From contig JARWIR010000017.1 in the NCBI GenBank assembly GCA_029959085.1, forward strand, positions 25,161,507 through 25,225,506: a DNA stretch of 64,000 nt, in the 5' to 3' direction. Source of the DNA: Nemophila menziesii (taxonomy: Eukaryota; Streptophyta; Magnoliopsida; Boraginales; Hydrophyllaceae). Shown here in pieces: positions 20,542 to 31,109 of this stretch (the first letter of the stretch is position 1; each line of letters opens with the position of its first letter). The position numbers and the translations under genes were made by a program. The notes beneath the pieces were generated by a model that was not told the origin of the DNA, ran no database searches, and saw only the letters and a program-made list of their open reading frames with translations.

Positions 20542-21990
20542 ACCTTTGTCGTCCCGACAAAGTAAAATAAAAACAAAGGATATTTTAGGGGAACGCAGAA
20601 GGTAGAATCTAGCAAATATTCCCAAAGCACAACTTAAAATAAATCTCATATAGTCTAACCTAGGAATTAATATACACATACACTTATCATGCAAAATCAA
20701 ACACAAAATAATATCAATCCAAAATTAATTTCACAATGCTAGAAGGTTACGCTTATTACTTATCTCAAGATGGTGGCTATAGGGTGTTCCTCGATCTTTA
20801 CTTGCTTTGAACGCTCCACTTAGCGTAATCCCTATTAACTCACTTTGCATCTAGGAATCATGAGGTCTTTACGGTTTTAGCGTAGGCTTAAGGACGGTAT
20901 GGTATGTATATTTGGTAAATTTGAAGTGAGCTTTTGGCTCTCTCCTCACTTACCATCAACAAACTGTCCAAGAGCTTGAGTTTACACTCGAAAAATATTC
21001 TCACTCAACCCATTTGACGCGCTAATGTAGCCTCCCCCAAATTAACCCAATAAGCACTAAGGATGATTCACATAAAAATTTCCACTTTGCCGGTCCGAAT
21101 ATATATTCTTTTCAAATCATTTATTTTTTCTTTTCTTTTGTATAGATATGACTCTCTTTTTAATGTTGAGATTTCATGCTATTTTTTCATAGTTATGCCT
21201 ATTCATAACTTTAGCTCGTAGCTTCTTTTTCATTCACTATTACCCCGGCAAAGGGTTACAATATAATAAACCCTGTGAATCATTATCAAAATATAGCACA
21301 TAGCACAATTGATAAGCTCAAAAATCCCAACCCAATGTAAATTCCCATATAGTGGACCGACCACCCCAAACTCAAGCTCAAGACAGGAAGTCTCAGGATC
21401 GTGATTCAAGTATGGGTCATATGGTCATGCCTATCAATCTAAAGGGATATTGGCTTATAATGTGGCGACAAAGAAAGGCCTAAAGGCTAAAATTTGGCTA
21501 AGAAGGATATAATTAATTCAGGGATAGAAGGCCAAAAAGGATTCAAAGGGCTAACAAAGAACTGCCTCTATCATTTTCCTATCTACACATCTTGCCTCTA
21601 GTTCATACCTAAGTGGGTTCTCTACCCATTTAGATCTCACGTTCTACAAAACGCCCATTATCCTTAAGTATAAGTTTACTTCTTTTTCATTGTTCATTAA
21701 TTTTTCCTATCAATTATCTCATATTTTCATGCAATCAAAGTGCGGTTTATACTAACTCCTAAAGTCAACTATTTTATATCATTAATTCATAAAAAGCATG
21801 CTTGATGGGGGCATTTAAAATCTCTACAGTCAACGCAACCCTAAGATTAATTTTATTGAAAGCATGTAAAGCACAAAAAATTGGGATGAGGCAACGAACC
21901 CCACCCCAAGCTCAAAAGTGAGTAGTTTCCCCACGACTCGAAAAAGACTCAATTAAAGCAATAAAATTAAGCTAAACTACCTAATTAGTG
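20542..21990 (-). other. Element B conserved 3' non-coding region
   Basis: It aligns with 62270-63845 of element H and 34195-35835 of element A. Shared marks are GTAACCCTTTGCCGGGGTAATAG (minus strand of 21240-21262), CGGACCGGCAAAGTGG, and the hairpin AGTGAGGAGAGAGCC…GCTCACT (20925-20950). Purine motifs recur at 21361-21375 and 21900-21915. No frame is conserved, so the conservation is at the nucleic acid level. Confidence 0.65.
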
Positions 21991-21997
21991 CCTACCA

Positions 21998-22457
21998 TTA
22001 ATTAGAAGAAGAATTAGAACAGGGTACCTGGCCATAAAGATCCATTATGTCTTCCTCCGAAGGGGAAGAATAATTATCAATATCCATGTTCGTAGTTACC
22101 TCTTCCAATGTTGACTCAATCTGTGTAATTTCTATCCAAATTGCTCTGTTGTCTTCTCTCAAAAGTTTGATTTCATGTTGCAATTTGAGAGCCCATGGAG
22201 GAATACAAGAAGTAGTTTGAGAGGAAGAAGAACCTTGATCTTGAACTTGTGTCTTGTCTTTAGGCTTTGATGATACCCTCATCCTTGCTGTTAATTTCCT
22301 GTGTAGTGGTGGTGCAGGTGCCTCTTCTTGTTGTTTTTTCTTCACTAGGCTCATCAAGATTGATGGCCTTTTCAATTGTAGAACCAGGCAAATTTCTGTT
22401 CTTCCCTAGAGTATAACACTTCCTCTTATAATCCATAACATCTGTTATGTTTGTCAT
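21998..22457 (-). pseudogene. Element B ORF2-like frame (two overlapping pieces)
   Basis: Two overlapping minus frames (22457-22260 and 22375-21998) lie where elements A and H have ORF2. The second ends in a likely coiled coil (LKLQHEIKLLREDNRAIWIE…) like the C-terminal coil of the H ORF2, then an acidic serine-rich end. The plant transposon domain seen in H was not recognised. Probably a frameshifted, shortened ORF2. Confidence 0.4.
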
Positions 22458-22819
22458 GTTTGATTTGACCCCAAACTCAAGTTATACCAAGGATAGAATA
22501 AAGTTAAGAAAACTTGGTGTAGCTTGAGTTTCTTGCTTGGATTAGATGAAGGAAGGTGGTTTCTTGATGAATCTTGGAAGAATTCTTGAAAGCTTGATGA
22601 TCTTGAAGGTGTTTAATGGTGTTTTGTGATGAATTTGATGAAGAAGATGTGTTTATGGAGGATGGAGGAGAGAATTGTTGATGTTATTGTGTTTGTTGTA
22701 GAGGTTTATTCAAGCTTCAAGGTCTATTTATAAGTTTGGGAGCTAGAAAATTCGTATGTGAAAGGCTAGGGTTTGCTTGTGATAAGGTAAGAGTTGTATT
22801 AGGTAACAACCTCTTCAAA

Positions 22820-22985
22820 ACCGACCTAGCTGCGGTATACCGGAGGTATAGCCCGATATATCGGACCTGAGCGCATCTCTTTTTCACTTCTCAGCAAAAA
22901 ACCCGAGTCTTCTACCCCGTGTCACAGGTTTTTCCTCCTGCGGTATACCGGGGGTCTAGTGCGGTATACCGGACCTGCGCCGAAT
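22820..22985 (-). repeat. Element B GC-rich palindromic island
   Basis: It repeats GCGGTATACCGG (palindromic core GGTATACC) at 22832, 22938 and 22965, with spacer sequence containing CCCGAGTC…CCCCGTG, as in element A. It sits between the twin hairpins and ORF2. Confidence 0.75.
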
Positions 22986-23146
22986 TTTTCCTATGTGTTC
23001 CTTTTTTCGTTTCCTAGCACCCCAAACTCAATTCCTGCACCATTAACACACTACCTTTCTCATTTCTTTTAAAAGTAGACACTAAAACTCGACACTAACT
23101 TATAATATACACTAGGAATTAAAAAACATTAAAGCAAATTAAAACA

Positions 23147-23204
23147 TGGGTTGTCTCCCAAGAAGCACTTTTGTTTATTACGTCTTTAAGTTCGACGCGT
23201 TACC
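23147..23204 (-). other. Element B post-ORF1 twin-hairpin motif
   Basis: Minus strand: GGTAAC, then GCGTC…GACGT, then TGGG-AGACAA-CCCA, directly after the ORF1 stop. It corresponds to 32386-32438, 53851-53909 and 60025-60083. Confidence 0.7.
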
Positions 23205-24448
23205 TTCCATGAAGATGGTATTGAGGCCCTTGCGGTTCTCCTCCGCTTAAATTCGCCTCGTCCTTGGCATGTAAGCTTTGGGACCTTCCCCCTTAAAATT
23301 TTATTTAATCGATCTCTGAAAGGGGGAGGGTAGTATCTCCGTTTCGCCTTCTTACTTTCACGACGAAACTTATTCTTCACCACACGATAGTAGATAACCG
23401 TCCTCAACAGTATAAGCTCATTTTTATTCCTTCCAATCTCGCGTTCCTCTTTAAAGTGTGGTGGGTAGGTGCTTCTTCTTGCCGCTTTACTCTCGCGGTG
23501 TAGCACCTTTCTTGCGTAGCACCTATTGATCATTTTTAGTGGTGATTCCGATTTTTTATCTCTAATGATGAAATGTGGTGGAGATCGTGATTGGTGAACT
23601 TTTTGCGGTGGAAATTCGACTTCTCTTTTATTGTGAACTTTGAATTCTTCGATGGATTCCTCAACCACTTCACATTCGTCTATTCTTTCAACCCAATCTT
23701 CCACTATTACTTCATCATATTCTTGTCGTGGAATCTCAATAATCTCGATCACCTCTTCTTCTTGTTTGCGTTCTATATCTTGATCATGTGCTCGCTCCAT
23801 AGGAATATCAATCTCAGTTTCAATTTCTAGGATTTTCGTTGCTATTCCTTCTTCCACTATGCTAACAAGATTCTCAACCACATGGTGGTCTCCATTTATA
23901 ATCGGCATGATGGTCATATCACTATCAATAGTATCTTTCTTCAACACCTCCTCCTCAACTACCTTTTCTTCGTAAGACATGTTACTATTAGCAAAGTCAT
24001 GAGAATTATATCTGGCCTCCATTTCGTCTAGAATCTGTTGTGTGGATGCACGGATGGCTCTTCTTTCTTCTTCTTCTGCATTAAGTTCCTCTGTCAGACG
24101 CTGAATTCTAGCACATGTCTATTGTAGTGTCTCTTGCGGATAGTGATGAGGTGGATAGTGTTGAATGTTTTCAACCCATTGGTTGTTCCATCCTTGCTCC
24201 TGTGGATAGTGATATGATGAGTGCTGTTGATTATTCTCAACCCACTGCTGGTTCCATGCTTGTTCTTGTTAATAGTGATAAGGCGATTGTTGTTGATTAT
24301 TCCTGATCCATTGGTTATTCCAATCCTGCTCTTGCGGGTGTTGATAAGGTTGTTGGTAGAAGTTACAACCCCATTGTTGTTGTCCCGAAGAGTCTTCCCA
24401 ATAGTTGTATGGATCGGGATCCGGGTAATGTCCTCTATACATCTTCAA
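23187..24448 (-). pseudogene. Element B ORF1, repeat-containing protein, two internal stops
   Basis: From an ATG at 24448 (MYRGHYPDPDPYNYWEDSSG) the frame carries four units of about 26 residues, such as YPQEQGWNNQWVENIQHYPPH. Two stops break this stretch, then come EELNAEEEERRAIRAS and a 278-residue open part (24022-23186) beginning MEARYNSHDFANSN. The latter has an acidic half (EEKVVEEEVL…, EVIEIIEIPRQEYDEVIVEDWVE in pieces) and a basic half with repeated (Y/H)PPxF motifs. No gag core, zinc knuckle or protease is seen. It occupies the place of gag and may be an element-specific replacement of it (inference). Confidence 0.55.
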
Positions 24449-24579
24449 TAAAACCTCTTGATCATTACCTGAATAAAAATCTGTCCAACAAAAACAAAAA
24501 CAAAAACCAAACGTAAAATTGGAAAAATAAATAAACAATTAAAATTAAAACTACTAAAGATTAACACCGGGGTCTCACG

Positions 24580-24602
24580 CTACCGTCCCCGGCAGCGGTG
24601 CA
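24580..24602 (-). other. Element B primer-binding site
   Basis: Minus-strand GCACCGCTGCCGGGGAC lies just inside the 5' LTR end; one base differs from the GGCGCCGCTGCCGGGGAC of the other elements. CCGGGG…CCCCGG right after it can form a hairpin. Confidence 0.75.
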
Positions 24603-24609
24603 AAAAACT

Positions 24610-26393
24610 TGGTGGGTCCTAGTGTGTTATTAAATTAAGTACGGAAATAAAAGAACCACAATTACCGCAAGTGTACGGTTGTCCAAGTAATATTCGATAA
24701 ATCGAGTTTCGTTCTCAGGGACGGATTAGGTTCAACTCCAGTATTAATCAGATAGTAAGAATAATTGTTTACAGAAAAGTAAAATAATATGATTTTTGTT
24801 TGGTTTTTCTAATTACTAAGATGCAAATAAATAAAGACTAAAATTAAATAACTGAAAAGAAATAATGCAGATAAAAGACTAACTTCAGAGATGAGAGATA
24901 CTTGAGTCTCGCAAGGAATCCACCTAATCAATATAATCTATGTTATGTTTAAGGGTAGAATTGGCATTATAATATTAGTCGGGACTCTAATATCTCCTAG
25001 CCCCCCATCGGGTGGACCTAGAAGATATCCTAAAGTACAATAAACACCTGTATGGTCGAATATGACTCTTCGGATGATATGATTTTACCTCTTTGGCTAT
25101 GTAACTAGTTAAACATGTCGGCCAATAACGGACATCACACGGGTATTACCTAGATCTGTATTCAAACCCCCCTGTCGGATGATCACTTCGCCACTAAAGT
25201 GAATAGCCCAAATACTAAAAGCTATTTCTAGTTGTACCGAAAAGAAATAGTGATTAAGAACAAAGTAATATCCAATACCTAATACCTAATTTAATTTAAA
25301 TCATAGAAATCCCAAATTCAAAACATAGAATAAATTAACTAGGGTTCATACCTTTATTGCGATTCTCAAGTATATAAAAGTTTAGCTCATAGAAAAATTA
25401 AAGACTGAAACTAAATAGAAAGACATCATATTTAATTAAAGAAAAGAAATATATAACCTAAGGATTAGATGACTGTTGATGGAAGAACAGAATCCCTCCA
25501 GCACTAGCTTCTCCTTTGCCTTCTTGCTCTTGAAGTCTTTGACTCTCTCTAAAGATGTATATATTGAATGAATTGTGAGAGGTACTGAATAATGAGGTCT
25601 AAGGGGTGTATTTATAGGTGTTAGCAAGCCCTAGGTCAAATTACTTGGAGTGGAAGACAAGGCAAGAACTCAAAAATCCGTAGCCCTAAAATCTAGGAAA
25701 GGTAAGATTCTGCTGCTGATTTGTTTTGGTCATATCTCCTTCAATACTTATCCGTTTGAGGTGTTACAATATATGAAACTGCTTGTCTCGGAAAGATCTT
25801 TCTATTGGTGCAGACCACTAGTCCAGATTCCTAGCCAATGTTAAGTTATGGGTTCATCTTTGAAACATGGCTGGAATTTCAGATTCATAAGGCAGCTTTA
25901 TCTTTTCCTTCTTTGCATATATCCTTCCTAAATCTTCTTATTTCCATGTAAATCTTCTTTCCTTTACTTCCTTATCTCGACTTGGTCTCTAAGTAATTAC
26001 AATATATCTTTTAAAGCTTCACAATAAATAAATAATTGAACCGCATATGCTTAAAAAGAATAAATCAAGAAATCAAGAAATAAACATAGGAAAGTGCACT
26101 CTAAAAATAGAAACTCGAGTAAAAGTACTTCCTAACACACTAAAATACCCTAAGACTTTAATTATCACTTCTCCTCCTTGGATTGGTCTTTCATGAAATT
26201 CAAGAACCTACTAACTTTGCATTAAAAACAATCAAATTTACGCACAAAAGCTCTAAAAACGCAAATAGTCAATTTCCAAGGGGAGAAAGTGCAATATGAT
26301 CAAATAAGCCTAAAAGTCTATCAAATAAGTCATTTATTCACCTAAAAGGATGTCTCCAAAGGGCCAATAATTAGAACAAATAGGGAGACATCA
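24610..26393 (-). repeat. Element B 5' LTR
   Basis: 1784 bases on the minus strand, TGATGTCTCC…CCCACCA, with the tip inverted repeat TGATGTCTCC/GGAGACATC and TATAAATA (plus-strand TATTTATA near 25610) as likely promoter box. It resembles the LTR of element F more than those of A, C, D, E and H. Confidence 0.85.
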
Positions 26394-26640
26394 AACCGCT
26401 GCTGCTCAAAACCACCACTCGTGAGCCTTTTACCAGCGAAGATCTGCAGCGAAGCCTTTTTCCAGCGAAGATCTGCAAGCCTCACCGTTCGAAGCTGATC
26501 TTCTACATCAGTTCGAAGTTGAATAGTTCGCTTTTGTATCGTGAACTCTTGTGATCTGCAGCGAAGCTTCCCTTTCAATATGAAGGAAAATGGAATCTTA
26601 CTTGTTGTAACTTATAACTCGATGATTAATTTGTACTGAG
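26394..26640 (+). other. Continuation of the gene-like segment cut by element B
   Basis: CTGCTGCTCAAAACC… joins 19243 if element B and one copy of its target site are removed. It has a direct repeat of CCAGCGAAGATCTGCA (26429 and 26462) and no long frame. Confidence 0.35.
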
Positions 26641-26789
26641 ATGATTTGTCATAAAATTTCTTCAGATTCATATACTTACACTATATTACTTGATTCATAT
26701 TATAAGAAAGGATTAATAAATAATGCTCTAAAAATTATTTATTGATATGAAGGATTATTAGATAATGCTCTAAAACTATTCAATTGTTT

Positions 26790-27110
26790 TGGCAAAATAC
26801 TCCGTAAAAATGCTGGAAACTTATTGATTTTTTTGCATACTTAGTAAAATTTACTGAGCATGCTCAGTAAAGTTACCGAGCTTTCGAGCATGCTCAGTAA
26901 GTTACTAAGCAAACGAGCATGCTTAGTAAAGTCACTCAACAAAAAAATTTGAATGTTCAACAATTTTTTTCGACACTCAGAGCTTTTCCGATACTCAACA
27001 ACTTTTTTCATGCTCAGTAGCCCATGCTCGGTAACTTTTTTCATGCTTAGTACCCCATGCTCAGTAAATTTTTCTAGGCTCGGTAACTTTTTTTCAGGCT
27101 CAGAACTTTT
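26790..27110. repeat. Degenerate CATGCTCAGTAA repeats
   Basis: About ten copies of (GAG)CATGCTCAGTAA or GGCTCGGTAAC, including palindromic GAGCATGCTC at 26856, 26885 and 26920. It resembles the ACTCAGT region at 39.0-43.2 kb. Confidence 0.6.
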
Positions 27111-27889
27111 TCCGACGGTGGTAGGCGGTGATCGGTGGTTGTGGTCGGAGCTGGAAATTAATGATAGTTAATGAAGGAGAAGAGGAAAAACGATAAAGAA
27201 AGAGAGAGATTAATGGTAATGGAAGAGAGAGATTAATGGTAATGGAGGAGAGAGAAAAATCTATTTTTTTTTTGTCTTATATACACTATAAGGATAGTAA
27301 TAATAATGGACATCTTATTGGCCTCTAAGTGAAAAAGAGGAATTGACTAATTCCTTTATAACACTAAGATAGTCTTCAAAATGGTATGCGTAATTGACTT
27401 TTTTTTAATAACCTTTTACTTAACATGATCATGTATGGATTCTAATTTTGATTTTCTTTATTTGAATTCTTTTCCAACTTTTTCCTAAACTGAAATGGAT
27501 CTATGACAATTTCTTAATTCCTTTAGTTTATTTTTTTAGATTCCAATTTTATTTTAATATAGTCGATTTCAAATTTCTAAATTCTTTTCAGTTGATTATA
27601 CAAGAAAGGTTCATTATTTATAATTTTATGTATTTAAAGATGTGTCTTTTTTTTATACAAGAATAAAATTTTAGCATTTAGAGTTGGATTGGTTTTTTTT
27701 CTAGGAAAGATGGAACTATGGCGTTGAAACTTTAAAAGCCATGGTAATTTCAATTGTTAATGTCTTCCACGTTTATTATTATCTTTGTATATAACAGTTT
27801 TATATGTTTAAGAGAGAAATCTTTTAATATTTTATTTTATTTTATATACTAATACACCAATTTTTTGGAATCTCAAAAATATTTGTAGT
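27110..27889. other. CACTA-2 interior, no gene seen
   Basis: A GAGAGATTAATGGTAATGGA repeat (two copies near 27205-27245), then AT-rich sequence without supported frames. Confidence 0.4.
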
Positions 27890-28003
27890 TAGCCAGTTGA
27901 GATTAACTCACTGGTCATGACCTTGGTCATCTAATTTAGTAGTGCAGGTTTAAAACCAAGTCAATGACTCTGAGTCCAAAGTGGCTTTCTTATGTAAAAA
28001 TAA
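27890..28003 (+). mobile_element. SINE, first family
   Basis: About 114 bases flanked by TTGTAGT (27883-27889 and 28004-28010). It starts TAGCCAGTTGAGATTAACTCA (A-box-like), has GTGCAGGTTTAAAACC (B-box-like) and ends GTCCAAAGTGGCTTTC… with an A-rich tail. It shares its end with 16221-16330. Confidence 0.5.
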
Positions 28004-28064
28004 TTGTAGTATGTTTTACTTTCTTGAATAAGTATGACTTATTGCAATTACTATTGTTATGTAG

Positions 28065-28159
28065 AGAGATGTCACGCATTTGTTAGATGAAAGGACAAAT
28101 GAATACGAAAAGGGGGAAGACCTTTATGATTTGGAAATTGAAGTTATAAGAGAAATTCA
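28065..28159 (+). pseudogene. Orphan exon-like fragment
   Basis: An open stretch reading RDVTHLLDERTNEYEKGEDL…EIEVIREIQ is bounded by TTATGTAG| and |GTGAGTAT, good splice sites. The product was not recognised. It may be a gene piece captured by CACTA-2. Confidence 0.3.
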
Positions 28160-28780
28160 GTGAGTATAACGCTCGAGACGGGTAAGAGGTAAGGGCTTAG
28201 GACCTTTTAAGAGATTTTTTAAAGACGGTTTTCAACTTAGAATGACTATATGTATTTCTTTTTTGACAAAATATGTTAATTACTAATTTGTTTTTGTTGG
28301 TATTTAATCACGTTTTTAACTTTGATTGCCCTCTCCCATCCTTCCATATAAAATTGTCCATAAAAGTCCTTAAAGAAATTAGTTTACCAAAATTACCCCG
28401 TTTTAATTTAATATAACTCGTACAAAACAAACAAAATAAAATCTTCGCTTCTCATGTTCATTCCGAAGAACCGCCCGCCATTAACATCCCCACCGTCAAC
28501 ATCGCCATCAACCCTGTCGTCAACGTTGTAATCAACACCGTCCCATAGAGCGTTGAAACTGACATGCTAAAAAATAATACGCTTCTCCTCCTGTCTATCC
28601 AATCGCCATTACCATCGCCACCATCACCCACCACTCTACTATATCTGATCTCTCCTCCACGATATATACATAATATTATCCTTCTCTCCTCCATGGATGA
28701 AGCAAGGGAATGATCGAGGAGTGTAATGAATAATTTAGGGTTAAATTAGGGTTCTAATCAATTTAATTAGAAATTTCTCG
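28160..28780. other. CACTA-2 interior, no gene seen
   Basis: AT-rich, except a GC-richer patch near 28455-28560 with repeated ACCGTC/ATCGCC triplets. Open frames there look like chance. Confidence 0.35.
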
Positions 28781-28876
28781 AATGATATGGAGCGTAATTA
28801 TATCAATAGAATTGTGTGTGAAGCTACCTTATCTCCCGAGGATAAGATTTTTCAATGGTGCGGGTGATGAAATGAT

Positions 28877-29125
28877 TCAATACACAAACTTGCTAAGAAA
28901 TGAGATTTTTGAAGCGTATTCTGGGATTGGTTCCAAACTTCGAGGGTACTTCTTATGTGAATCCATTGGCTCCCAAACTTTGCGAGTAGTATTATTATTA
29001 TGGTTTGGATTAATACTTTTGCTTTTCGATCTGCCTCCATTAAACTTGGGCCCACGATAGTACGGTTTCGACATATCTGTAACCGAATCAGCCTTAACTG
29101 ACCGAGTCTCTTGATCTTTCATCAT
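28877..29125 (-). pseudogene. Protein-like minus-strand fragment
   Basis: The 82-codon frame MMKDQETRSVKADSVTD… includes KPYYRGPKFNGGRSKSKS and RKVWEPMDSHKKYPRS, compositionally like a real exon. No start context or splice pattern was settled, and the family is unknown. A plus-strand frame over the same bases is less protein-like. Confidence 0.3.
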
Positions 29126-29331
29126 GTGTTGGTTACACCTATAGTGAATGTTTCGTTAAATTTCATGCTCACAACTTTAATAAATAATCCAGAAAGAAAT
29201 TGCCACATCTTTTATCATTTATGCGCGTCTAGATTGGTATTTTCTCTCAACATTAATGTCAATTTTGACATTAAAATAAGTATAAATGTAATTGTTGGAC
29301 ATGTGATTTAGTCTTAGTATTCTTGTCTATG

Positions 29332-29475
29332 TAGGATGCAAAGAAATATAAACTGGGACATCCTAGTATCAGAGTTTGGAACAAAAAAAATTTACTTGAA
29401 TCAGAGTAATGTTTATGAGCTAGATGGAGAGAGTAATGCTGAGGAGTATATTAGACAAGATGGGCTATGGATATT
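29332..29475 (+). pseudogene. Exon-like fragment cut by LTR element A
   Basis: After CTATGTAG|, the frame reads MQRNINWDILVSEFG, TKKIYLNQSNVYELDGES and AEEYIRQDGLW, and is then broken at 29475 by the 5' LTR. Composition suggests former coding sequence; not identified. Confidence 0.3.
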
Positions 29476-30989
29476 TGATGTCTCCCCATTTGTGATGATT
29501 TATTAGTAGTTGGAGACATCATTTTAGTTGTATTTATTAGTTTATAAGTCGATTTTCACATGATTTAGTACACTTTCCTATTTTGGATCTTGAATTGATT
29601 ATTTATTATTTTTAGAGCAAATTGGGTTTAATTGTTTATTTAGTGTGAAGCTTTAGAGATATATGGTAATTAATTAGAGTCCAAGTTGGTTCCAAGAGTT
29701 AAAGGAAAGAAGATAAACATGGAAATTGAAGATAAGGAAGTAAAAGCTAAAATTATGGAAAAGGAAAAGCTGCCTTAAATCTAAATTCCAGCACCTACGA
29801 CCACAAATCAGCTTATATCTTAAAATCGGTGAGGAATTTGGAGAAACGGTCAAGACAAAAGTTGGAGATCTTTACGAGACGATAAATTTCGACTACTCAT
29901 ACGCGTCAATCGGATGAGTATTGAAGCCGCTAGCACCAAAACAAAAACGAGGCTGATTCCATGTTTTTGGGCTACGAATTTGAGTTGGGCTAGGAGTCCA
30001 ATATTTACCTTTTCCTTCAAGAAAACGATTAGGTCAACCTATACACTATAAATACAGCCTCTTAACATTAGAAAATCATCCTTGACCAAACCTTAAGGTC
30101 AGGAAGAAGCTATAACACAAGAAGAGAAGTCTGGAAGGAGTTGTGCATCAATTATGTCTCCTTAAACCTTTAATTTTGTAATTCTTTTCTTTTCTTCTCT
30201 TAGTATGAACTAAATTCTATTTAGCTTGAGTTTTAGCATATATGTATGAAATCTAGTTTTGATTGACATCTATCTAATTTGTGAATTCTATGTTTTAAAT
30301 TGAATTATTGTTTTTATTCTCTGTTTATGTGTTTGGATTTATATTCTGTGTTCTTGTGGACTGCAGCCATATAGGATTACCATCATAGTAGTTAGGTCAC
30401 CATTTACAACGGTGTTTAATTATAGGTTTAGCACATAACGTCTAGAATAAGGTTTAGATCTGACAAATCAACCTAACTAGATAATCACCATGGTTTAGTG
30501 TATAGCTATTTTACCAATTGCAGGAACAGATTGCTTAGGACTCCTTATTGACACAGGTAAACCCTATTTAAAACTACCTAGCGCAATTGGAACCGATTAT
30601 TGAAATACTACATAATTCACCCTTACATGTTTAGAACGGCAAAACTAGTGGGAATTACATGCTATTTACTCAAGCTAAACTTTCATACTATCTTCTTTTC
30701 TTTTATTTATTTTCTGTCTTTTAGTTTCTTAGTTTAATTTTCTTTTATTGAAAATCAAATAAAAATCTATCTTTCTCTTATTTACCCTTGCGTATTATTA
30801 TTCTAGCTTAATTATTTTCACTTGAATATTTGCATAAGTTCTTCTTAACCTTCGTAGTCCCTGAGGAACGAATTCTACTTATTCATTAAAACTTGCATAC
30901 GATCTGTATACTTGCAGAACCGTGCTCAGCTTAGGGTGTTTATTTGTACTTATTAATTACATTATTTTATCACACCTTAGGCGACACCA
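29476..30989 (+). repeat. Element A 5' LTR
   Basis: TGATGTCTCC…GGCGACACCA, 1514 bases, with tip inverted repeat TGATGTCTCC/GGAGACATCA (29476-29521) and TATA box CTATAAATA near 30046. Closest to solo LTR E. Confidence 0.85.
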
Positions 30990-30993
30990 AGTT

Positions 30994-31014
30994 TTTGGCG
31001 CCGCTGCCGGGGAC
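30994..31014 (+). other. Element A primer-binding site
   Basis: TTGGCGCCGCTGCCGGGGAC starts about five bases after the LTR. Its complement ends in CCA, as a tRNA 3' end does. Athila-type elements usually use this site. GGACTA…TAGTCC follows as a small hairpin. Confidence 0.8.
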
Positions 31015-31109
31015 TACATCGTTAGTCCTTGTGCAATTATCTAGTGCTTTTATTTTAGTTAGTTCTATTTTACGTTTTTATTTTTAGTTTTTGTTTTACA
31101 GATTTTTTT

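Larger units (their letters stand above)
19244..26393 (-). mobile_element. LTR element B, non-autonomous Athila-like retrotransposon
   Basis: Read on the minus strand, the 5' LTR is 26393-24610 and the 3' LTR is 20526-19244; both start TGATGT and end CCACCA. The primer-binding site lies just inside the 5' LTR (about 24580-24602, GCACCGCTGCCGGGGAC). The polypurine tract GAGTTTGGGGTCT abuts the 3' LTR at 20527. The flanks CACCG (19239-19243) and AACCG (26394-26398) are a likely 5-bp duplication with one change. The inside shows no RT, RNase H or integrase. It holds a broken repeat protein, the twin-hairpin motif, a palindromic island, an ORF2-like frame and five purine motifs, in the same order as elements A and H. 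Confidence 0.85.
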
